Part shown: piece after piece, positions 1 through 5,173 of the stretch
Layout of the letters: each line of letters starts with the position of its first letter
Position numbering within the stretch: the stretch's first letter is position 1
DNA from: CAYFJV01 sp964460605
GTDB lineage: Archaea; Nanobdellota; Nanobdellia; Woesearchaeales; GW2011-AR9
Reading direction: 5' to 3'
DNA length: 30,140 nucleotides
NCBI GenBank assembly: GCA_964460605.1
Contig: CAYWPT010000009.1
Coordinates: forward strand, 1-30,140
The notes under the pieces: generated by a model
Told to the model about the DNA's origin: nothing
Seen by the model: only the letters and a program-made list of their open reading frames with translations
Databases searched by the model: none
Program-made: the position numbers and the translations under genes

Positions 1-7
1 AAAAATG

Positions 8-102
8 CGGGCCGGACGAGATTTGAACTCGCGACCGCCTGATCACTTTGTCAATAACTTGACTTAAAAGTCAAGCGCTCTACCAAGCTGAGCTACCGGC
101 CC
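8..102 (-). tRNA. tRNA-Lys(UUU), with a 21-nt intron
   Basis: On the minus strand the acceptor strands GGGCCGG (102-96) and CCGGCCC (15-9) pair perfectly, with discriminator G at 8 and no encoded CCA. The D-arm and the T-loop TTCAAAT are standard. The anticodon stem CTTGA pairs with TCAGG only after removal of 64..44, a 21-nt intron at the canonical 37/38 position. This leaves the loop CTTTTAA with anticodon TTT. The intron starts with GTCAAG, a perfect complement of CTTGAC in the 5' anticodon strand. It lies 20 nt downstream of tRNA-Asp, so the two are probably co-transcribed. A T-run follows at 5-1. Confidence 0.93.
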
Positions 103-122
103 ATTGTTTTTCGAGATAAAAG

Positions 123-241
123 CGCCCTGGCCGGGAATCGAACCCGGGTCGGAGCCTTTCAACAGTTGGCGAAAGGTTCAGATATCTCTGATTTCTCGCC
201 ACCTCGACAGGGCTCCATGATAACCACTACACCACCAAGGC
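123..241 (-). tRNA. tRNA-Asp(GUC), with a 47-nt intron
   Basis: The acceptor GCCTTGG (241-235) pairs with CCAGGGC (130-124), with one G-U pair. The discriminator is G at 123. The T-arm CCGGG-TTCGATT-CCCGG is perfect. The anticodon stem GAGCC/GGCTC forms once an intron at 204..158 (about 47 nt, position 37/38) is removed, giving the loop CTGTCGA with anticodon GTC. The intron contains a hairpin with TGGCGA and TCGCCA arms, the kind of helix recognised by archaeal splicing endonuclease. A possible minus-strand TATA element is AAATTTTA around 271-279. Confidence 0.92.
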
Positions 242-270
242 GTCACCCTTATCTCTAACATAGCTTGCAC

Positions 271-300
271 TAAAATTTCACTGTTTTTGTAGAAATTTTA
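271..300. repeat. AT-rich 9-bp inverted repeat upstream of tRNA-Asp
   Basis: TAAAATTTC (271-279) and GAAATTTTA (292-300) are perfect inverted repeats separated by 12 nt. The inner copy overlaps the likely minus-strand TATA element of tRNA-Asp, so it may be a factor-binding site or simply AT-rich promoter DNA. Confidence 0.35.
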
Positions 301-364
301 AGCTCTGCCACATTTCTCAGTAGGGATGGGGTCTCTTTATAAATCTTTCGTGGATAAATGCTAT

Positions 365-422
365 AGAATAAGCTTAAATGCCTTTGATTGAGATGAAATT
401 AGCTTAAGGTTAAGCGTTTTTT
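365..422 (+). ncRNA. Candidate short non-coding transcript
   Basis: A TATA box TTTATAAA at 336-343 predicts a transcription start near 365. No open reading frame follows (ATG CTA TAG at once). The predicted transcript ends in a hairpin GCTTA-AGGT-TAAGC (402-415) directly followed by GTTTTTT (416-422), like an intrinsic terminator. No C/D or H/ACA box was recognised, so this is a structural guess only. Confidence 0.22.
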
Positions 423-467
423 GGTGTTAAAAACAAGTACATACCCACTAGTCAAGTATTGAGATAG

Positions 468-475
468 TTTATAAA
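468..475 (+). promoter_or_regulatory. TATA box of the LAGLIDADG gene
   Basis: TTTATAAA, centred about 26 nt before the ATG at 498, predicts a leaderless mRNA starting at or next to the start codon. Confidence 0.5.
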
Positions 476-497
476 TTTTATTTAACCTTTAGTGAAA

Positions 498-1184
498 ATG
501 AAATTTGATAAAATATCTCCTGAACTTGCTGAATTAGCTGGGATTATTGCTGGAGATGGCCATTTAAGTAGATATATTTCTCCAAAAAGAACAGATTATA
601 AAATTGTTATAGTTGGACATAAAGAAGATGATTTGGCTTATTTTTCAGAAGTGAAAAAGTTGTTTCTCAAAGAGTTCTTAATAGAGCCCAAAATTACGAT
701 TAAAAAGTCCTACATTGAGCTTAAAATAAATTCAAAAATATTGTTAGAACTCTTTGAAAATTTAGGCATTCCTGTTGGAAGAAAAAGTGGAATAGTTTTT
801 ATTCCTGAGAAGATTTTCCAAGACAAAGAGCTTTTACCACATTTTTTAAGAGGATTTGCAGACACAGATTTTAGTATGGTTTTTAGGAAAAGAAAAACTG
901 TAGCTGATTATCCTAGAATTACTGTTGACATTAAATCTGAGAAAATGATTAATCAAATTTGTGAATCACTTACTTCTTTTGGTATGAAGGTTAATGGTCC
1001 TTATAGAAGAGAAAGAGAAAAATTCGGAAAGCTAAGAACAACTTATCAAGTTGATATTTGTGGACATGAAAATTTCAAAAAATGGATGGAGATAATTGGT
1101 TTTAGAAATGAAAAACATTTGAAGAAAATAAAAAAGTGGGACGAAAACGCACGTCCCACTGAGAGTCCCCCCACCCGGATTTGA
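498..1184 (+). CDS. LAGLIDADG homing endonuclease-like protein
   Basis: A protein of about 228 aa with two LAGLIDADG motifs: one near the N-terminus (LAGIIAGDGH) and one in the middle (FLRGFADTDF). This is the layout of single-chain homing endonucleases, which cut a long asymmetric DNA site; acidic residues end each motif (GDG and DTD). I prefer the ATG at 498 over the GTG at 492 because the TATA box at 468-475 puts the transcript start there; no ribosome binding site is visible. It is free-standing, not inside a recognisable host gene, and lies antisense between intron-bearing tRNA genes. Its last ~17 codons run through the tRNA-Tyr terminator hairpin and 19 nt of tRNA-Tyr, so the C-terminal tail is probably read-through. 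Activity cannot be told from sequence; some relatives act as RNA maturases or are inactive. Confidence 0.85.
   Translation: MKFDKISPELAELAGIIAGDGHLSRYISPKRTDYKIVIVGHKEDDLAYFSEVKKLFLKEFLIEPKITIKKSYIELKINSKILLELFENLGIPVGRKSGIVFIPEKIFQDKELLPHFLRGFADTDFSMVFRKRKTVADYPRITVDIKSEKMINQICESLTSFGMKVNGPYRREREKFGKLRTTYQVDICGHENFKKWMEIIGFRNEKHLKKIKKWDENARPTESPPTRI
1125..1160 (-). terminator. Terminator of the tRNA-Gly/tRNA-Tyr unit
   Basis: Reading the minus strand 5 nt after tRNA-Tyr, a perfect 9-bp stem AGTGGGACG/CGTCCCACT (1160-1135, 8-nt loop) is followed by TTTTTATTTT (1134-1125). This has the shape of an intrinsic terminator and lies inside the 3' end of the opposing endonuclease gene. Confidence 0.6.
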
Positions 1185-1287
1185 ACCGGGAACTTCTAGG
1201 TCTCGGCTGGTTCTTTTTCATTCTAGCCAATGAGGCCCGTTAAAAGAACATCTACAGCCCAGCGTTCTACCATTAAACTATGGAGGG
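1166..1287 (-). tRNA. tRNA-Tyr(GUA), with a 50-nt intron
   Basis: The acceptor CCCTCCA (1287-1281) pairs with TGGGGGG (1173-1167), and the discriminator is A at 1166. The first pair is C1-G72, the hallmark of archaeal tRNA-Tyr. The T-arm is CCCGG-TTCAAAT-CCGGG. The anticodon stem CTGGG/CCTAG forms after removal of 1251..1202 (50 nt) at position 37/38, leaving CTGTAGA with anticodon GTA. The intron has its own hairpin (GTTCTTTT against AAAAAGAAC). It follows tRNA-Gly by 12 nt and probably shares its transcript. Confidence 0.92.
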
Positions 1288-1299
1288 ATTGATGTATGG

Positions 1300-1371
1300 T
1301 GCGGCAGCCGAGATTTGAACTCGGGTCACAGCCTTGGCAAGGCCGTATAATAACCACTATACTACTGCCGC
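1300..1371 (-). tRNA. tRNA-Gly(GCC), intronless
   Basis: The acceptor GCGGCAG/CTGCCGC is perfect. The anticodon stem-loop CGGCC-TTGCCAA-GGCTG carries anticodon GCC, and the T-loop is TTCAAAT. The discriminator is A at 1300; CCA is not encoded. This is the only uninterrupted tRNA in the cluster. A TATA-like TTTATTAAATA at about 1398-1408 on the minus strand is well placed as its promoter. Confidence 0.96.
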
Positions 1372-1424
1372 GATTATTTTCTTGAGCAACGCTGGTATTT
1401 AATAAACTTATTGGTTTAAAAGAG

Positions 1425-1578
1425 TGGGCCTGGTGGGAAAGTCACTATACGTTCCTGCCATGTCGGCAAGCCGCCATAGATTTGAACCCTCGACCTCTGG
1501 CTAACTTAGAACCCTAAGCTAATGCCTAAAACGTGGTCGTATAAGACCAGCGCTCTAACCAGACTGAGCTACAGGCCC
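1425..1578 (-). tRNA. tRNA-Ile(UAU) with two apparent introns
   Basis: The acceptor GGGCCTG (1578-1572) pairs perfectly with CAGGCCC (1432-1426), with discriminator A at 1425. The anticodon stem CTGGT/GCCAG forms after removing intron 1 (1539..1503, 37 nt, position 37/38), giving loop CTTATAA with anticodon TAT. The T-arm begins normally (GAGGG-TTCAAAT at 1491-1480), but its 3' strand CCCAC (1437-1433) is 42 nt further on, implying a second intron near position 60/61 (about 1479..1438) with an internal hairpin. The rebuilt T-stem has one A-A mismatch (50/64), so the exact junction is uncertain. The amino-acid assignment is inferred from the anticodon. Confidence 0.82.
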
Positions 1579-1604
1579 AACTCCATGCAAAATGATATTG
1601 TTTT

Positions 1605-1614
1605 GTTTTTAATA
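1605..1614 (-). promoter_or_regulatory. Possible TATA box of tRNA-Ile
   Basis: The minus-strand sequence TATTAAAAAC lies about 30 nt upstream of the tRNA-Ile 5' end. Confidence 0.35.
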
Positions 1615-1717
1615 CTTTCTTATAATTTGCACTTAAGCTTAACTTTTCAAAAAATTTTCATTCATTTATATAAAATGAGCAAAATAAACTGTTTTTACCA
1701 GGCAGTGAATGCGAAAC

Positions 1718-1725
1718 TATATAAA
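1718..1725 (+). promoter_or_regulatory. TATA box upstream of the NAD(P)HX dehydratase gene
   Basis: TATATAAA predicts a start near 1745 and a leader of about 50 nt. A second TATA (TTTATATAAAA at about 1665-1675) lies further upstream. Confidence 0.45.
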
Positions 1726-1794
1726 GGCTAAAATAAGCATTTTCTAAGATATAGGCTTGGATTTCCCCCTTGAGATCCTTGCAAAAGTGACCCC

Positions 1795-2844
1795 ATGAAT
1801 CTTAATCAAGTAAAAAAATTAATGGAGCGAAAGAAAAACTCCCACAAAGGAGAAAATGGATACGCTCTTATCGTCGGTGGCTCAGAAGACTACGTTACAG
1901 CACCAGCATTAGCTGGATTAGCAGCACTTCGTAGTGGATGTGATTCTGTAACAGTTGCAGCCCCTGAAAAAGTTGCTTGGACTATAAACAAAATTTCTGT
2001 TGATCTTATTACTCATAAAATTAAAGGAACTGGATTAAATATTAAAAATGTAAAGGAATTAGCTAAATATTCTGACCGTTTTGATGCTGTATTGCTTGGA
2101 AATGGACTTACTAGAAAATCTGATAAGTTTTGTCAAACATTCCTAAAGAGATCGCAACCTTTGAAAGTTGTAGACGCAGATGCTCTTAAATCTGCATCAT
2201 TTAAAGATTTCAAGGATTCTATTATTACTCCACATGAAGCTGAATTAGAGATTTTATTAGTAAATAGTGGGAAGGAATTTTTGCTTCAGAAATTAAAAGA
2301 GTCTAATGCTAAAGAAAAGGCTGAAATTCTACAAGGAAATTTACGTTATTTTTTACATAACAATAATATATTATTATTAAAAGGTGCAACAGACATTATT
2401 ATTTCTAGAAATAAAACAGCTTTTAATAGAACTGGTAATCAAGGTATGACAAAAGCAGGTACTGGCGATGTGTTAGCTGGGTTATGTGTTGGATTTTTGG
2501 CTAAATCAAAAGATTTGTTCAAAAGTGCAGTTGCTGCTGCTTATGTAAATGGTTTAATTGGTGATGAATTGCTTAAAAAGAAAAAAGGTTATACCTTCAT
2601 TGCTTCTGATATTCTAGATGATTTAGAAAATTTAGAGGATAAATTAGGTAAACAATCTAAAGCTAGGAAAAAAACTACTAAAACTGCTGTGAAAAAGGCT
2701 AAAGAGAAAGCTGCTGTTGCTAAAAAGAAAGCCTCTAAACAAAAAGGTAAGAAGAAAAAATCTCCACGAGAAAAGAAGTGGAAAGATAAAAACAAAAAAG
2801 TCTGGGACAATAAGAAAAAGATTTGGGTAAAAATAAACGAATAA
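1795..2844 (+). CDS. nnrD: ADP/ATP-dependent NAD(P)H-hydrate dehydratase with Lys-rich tail
   Basis: A ribokinase-fold enzyme that dehydrates damaged NAD(P)HX back to NAD(P)H at the expense of ADP or ATP. Residues 20-280 show the YjeF C-terminal domain: the GYALIVGGS start strand, LGNGL, VVDADALK, ITPHEAE, and the nucleotide-site motif AGTGD near residues 221-225 with the catalytic Asp. The partner epimerase domain, often fused upstream, is absent here. Residues ~283-349 form a Lys/Ala-rich, probably disordered tail ending in a KKVW...KKIWVKI segment, which is not part of the enzyme domain; a similar tail is found on the HIT protein at 18362-18895. The ATG at 1795 is the first good start; no ribosome binding site is obvious. 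It converges on the next gene with a 57-nt gap. Confidence 0.9.
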   Translation: MNLNQVKKLMERKKNSHKGENGYALIVGGSEDYVTAPALAGLAALRSGCDSVTVAAPEKVAWTINKISVDLITHKIKGTGLNIKNVKELAKYSDRFDAVLLGNGLTRKSDKFCQTFLKRSQPLKVVDADALKSASFKDFKDSIITPHEAELEILLVNSGKEFLLQKLKESNAKEKAEILQGNLRYFLHNNNILLLKGATDIIISRNKTAFNRTGNQGMTKAGTGDVLAGLCVGFLAKSKDLFKSAVAAAYVNGLIGDELLKKKKGYTFIASDILDDLENLEDKLGKQSKARKKTTKTAVKKAKEKAAVAKKKASKQKGKKKKSPREKKWKDKNKKVWDNKKKIWVKINE

Positions 2845-2901
2845 AATTATCCTCAATAAAGGTTTACAATTTATTTGGATACTAAAAATGGAACATTTTT
2901 A

Positions 2902-3930
2902 TTATTCTAAACTAGCTTTTAACTTTTCTAGAATCATTTTTAAAGCTTCGTCAATGTTTTTCTCATAGACAGTAGTAGATCCTACGTAAGGGTGTCCGCC
3001 ACCAGTAGAGTTTCCAAACTTTCTGCTGATTTCTTCACAAATATCGCCAATTTGAGCTTTACACCAATCTTTATGGAAAATGTTTGATCCAATACCAATT
3101 CTTGCAGTTTGTTCTTCATCTCTGATAACTTTGATATTTACACCATAAACAGACTTAGGATATTTCATATAAACATAGAATCTATCAACGTTTCCGTTTG
3201 ATCTGAGAATCTTTCTTGAATCTTGAATACTAGTTCTTGATTCTTCATCATATTCAACATAAGTATCTAATTGTTCTCTCCATGCGTTAAAGCCATTTAA
3301 TGCTGCTTTGTGGAATAATACTGGGTGCATTTCCTTGAAGAGTTGAGTTTCTGTTGGAATTTCTCCCAAATCAGTAGAAAGCATTGCATTGAATAAAACT
3401 GAGTTTAATTCTCTATCTCTTGTATGGAACAATTCTCCTAAGAAATGAAGTTGAAGTAAGATACTTGGATTATCAAAGTTGTCTTGATAATAATAACACT
3501 CAGTGATTACTTCTTTTGTGTAAAGTGCTGCGTCAATTAATTCACTTGCTTCTTTGAACTCTTTTAATTTAGGTGTTAATTCTAATCCAAATTCTTTTTG
3601 AGCGATTTCTAATAATAATCCTGCGTTACTGTAATGTTTTCCCCAGACATAACGTTCTGGAAGTTTTTCTCCTTCTTCAGGTTTGTTACTTGCATGATGA
3701 TCAATCCAAGCAAAGGTTTGTGTATGTGGTCTTGGTAAATCTACTACAATATCATCTCCTTTAAACTCGAAATCTCTCATTTCATATGGTTTTACACCAA
3801 TTACTGGAATCTTTTTGATATCTTCTTCGCTTAAGTTTTTGTCCCAGTGCTGCATTAAGTATTTCTTTACAACAAATGCTGAGCAAAATCCGTCTGTACA
3901 CGCTGCGTGTGTAATTATTCTATAATTCAT
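2902..3930 (-). CDS. DHH-family phosphoesterase
   Basis: A 342-aa protein of the DHH superfamily, metal-dependent phosphoesterases that include nanoRNases, cyclic-dinucleotide hydrolases and RecJ-like nucleases. Visible motifs are H8 and D13 in THAACTDGFCSA, D64 in VVDLPRP, the namesake D77-H78-H79 (IDHHAS), and the C-terminal DHHA1-type glycine motif GGGHPYVGS at 310-318 that binds substrate phosphate. Length fits a two-domain (DHH plus DHHA1) stand-alone enzyme. The exact substrate cannot be assigned. The TATA box at 3954-3961 lies close enough upstream for an almost leaderless mRNA. Confidence 0.85.
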   Translation of the reverse strand: MNYRIITHAACTDGFCSAFVVKKYLMQHWDKNLSEEDIKKIPVIGVKPYEMRDFEFKGDDIVVDLPRPHTQTFAWIDHHASNKPEEGEKLPERYVWGKHYSNAGLLLEIAQKEFGLELTPKLKEFKEASELIDAALYTKEVITECYYYQDNFDNPSILLQLHFLGELFHTRDRELNSVLFNAMLSTDLGEIPTETQLFKEMHPVLFHKAALNGFNAWREQLDTYVEYDEESRTSIQDSRKILRSNGNVDRFYVYMKYPKSVYGVNIKVIRDEEQTARIGIGSNIFHKDWCKAQIGDICEEISRKFGNSTGGGHPYVGSTTVYEKNIDEALKMILEKLKASLE

Positions 3931-3953
3931 TTTTAGTATTAGAATTTGAGTGC

Positions 3954-3961
3954 TTTATATA
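3954..3961 (-). promoter_or_regulatory. TATA box of the DHH phosphoesterase gene
   Basis: The minus-strand context CTATATAAAGC is centred about 28 nt before the ATG at 3930. Confidence 0.55.
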
Positions 3962-3972
3962 GTTATGGATAA

Positions 3973-4608
3973 TTAAGCAAATCTTTCTTTAAATCGATCT
4001 GCATCCATGTTCAAGAAGGGGTTATTTTTCTTTTCTTTGCCAATTGTAGAAGTTGGTGCTGAGCCATAATCATGACCAGGATAAACAATAGTATCATCTG
4101 GAAGATCTTTGAGTCTCTGGAGTGTCTTTGGCATTACTTCTTTGTCTGAACCAGGAAAATCCACTCTTCCACAACCTTCAACAAATAAAGTATCTGAAGT
4201 GAATACTGAACGTTCTTCTTTTTTGTAATCACCCACATACAAACACATACAATCAAATCGGTGTCCAGGTGTGTGCAGTACAGTCATAGTAATGTCATCT
4301 TTTTCCCAAACATGTAATTTTTCATTATCATGGAGAAGTTTAGCAAAATCTACTGGAAACTTTTCTGCTTCAATTGCTTCATGCGCATAGATCAGGATTC
4401 CTTTTTCTTGATATTTCTTTAAATCCACAATATGATCATGGTGCGAATGCATAACTACAACAAATAAAGGGTTTAATTTCTTTTCATTAAGATAAGTAAG
4501 AATTTGTTCTGCTGGTACAGCAGGATCTATAATAATACATTCATCACCGTTTAGAAGAACATAGGTGAAATTATCATCGTACCCTCCTTTAAATGTTTGA
4601 ACATCCAT
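3973..4608 (-). CDS. Metallo-beta-lactamase-fold hydrolase (glyoxalase II-like)
   Basis: A 211-aa zinc hydrolase with the full metal set of the fold: H54-S-H56-H-D58-H59, H116 in TPGH, D139 in TSDTLF and H179 in YPGHDYG. The GCGRVDFPG stretch at 146-153 is typical of glyoxalase II-like thioester hydrolases. It lacks the extra C-terminal helical domain of true GloB, so the substrate is open; a small thioester or related ester is most likely. A TATA-like CTTTTTATG at about 4631-4638 points to a leaderless start at 4608. Confidence 0.86.
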   Translation of the reverse strand: MDVQTFKGGYDDNFTYVLLNGDECIIIDPAVPAEQILTYLNEKKLNPLFVVVMHSHHDHIVDLKKYQEKGILIYAHEAIEAEKFPVDFAKLLHDNEKLHVWEKDDITMTVLHTPGHRFDCMCLYVGDYKKEERSVFTSDTLFVEGCGRVDFPGSDKEVMPKTLQRLKDLPDDTIVYPGHDYGSAPTSTIGKEKKNNPFLNMDADRFKERFA

Positions 4609-4648
4609 TAGCAGCTAAGAATCTTTGTGCATAAAAAGATATTGCTTT

Positions 4649-5128
4649 TTAAGATAATGATCTTCTTCCTAAAAAGCCTGGAATTGTTCTTTTTGGATTA
4701 CCCCTTTTAGAAGGAACATGGGAAATCTCTTTACTACCGCCTAATAAATCAAAACTGATAGTTGAATTAGAAGTTCCATCAGAATAAACAACTAATATTT
4801 TGTATCCACTACCTAAATCAATTAGTCCAGATCTATTTTTAAGTGTATAGGCTTCTCTGAGTATAGTCAAGCCCAATTCATCTGTTAATTCAGAAAAATC
4901 ACTTATTAGCTTATCTAAAGTTAGTTCACTTAATCCTTTTCTATTTAGTTTATCTCTATTAATTAAAAACTTTTTGAAACGATTGATTTTAGCGGGTAAT
5001 TTTTCAATATTACCATTACCATAAATGTCTTCGAAAGATGGACTTACCTCATCTTTTAATCCATACTTTACACCTAAACGTGCATAAAAACGCATAAAAA
5101 GCTGTCCACATTGATTAAAATCTTGCAT
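4649..5128 (-). CDS. Protein of unknown function, 159 aa
   Basis: I do not recognise this soluble protein. It has a helical first half (CGQLFMRFYARLG; KLPAKINRFKKFL; LTLDKLISDFSELTDELGL) and a short beta-rich stretch (GYKILVVYSDG ... TISFDLLGG). A basic tail ends in GFLGRRSLS. There are no membrane segments or Cys pairs. A strong TATA box (5150-5160) about 27 nt before the ATG supports it as a real gene with a leaderless mRNA. Confidence 0.65.
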   Translation of the reverse strand: MQDFNQCGQLFMRFYARLGVKYGLKDEVSPSFEDIYGNGNIEKLPAKINRFKKFLINRDKLNRKGLSELTLDKLISDFSELTDELGLTILREAYTLKNRSGLIDLGSGYKILVVYSDGTSNSTISFDLLGGSKEISHVPSKRGNPKRTIPGFLGRRSLS

Positions 5129-5149
5129 TGGATCTAAAAAAATGAACCC

Positions 5150-5160
5150 TTTTTATATAT
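5150..5160 (-). promoter_or_regulatory. TATA box of the 159-aa gene
   Basis: Minus-strand ATATATAAAAA lies 22-32 nt upstream of the ATG at 5128. Confidence 0.5.
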
Positions 5161-5173
5161 TCCTACAAGTTTT

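Noticed and set aside
1522..1731. Plus-strand open frame over the tRNA-Ile region
   Set aside because: It overlaps the tRNA-Ile 5' half and its promoter, and the translation has no protein-like pattern.
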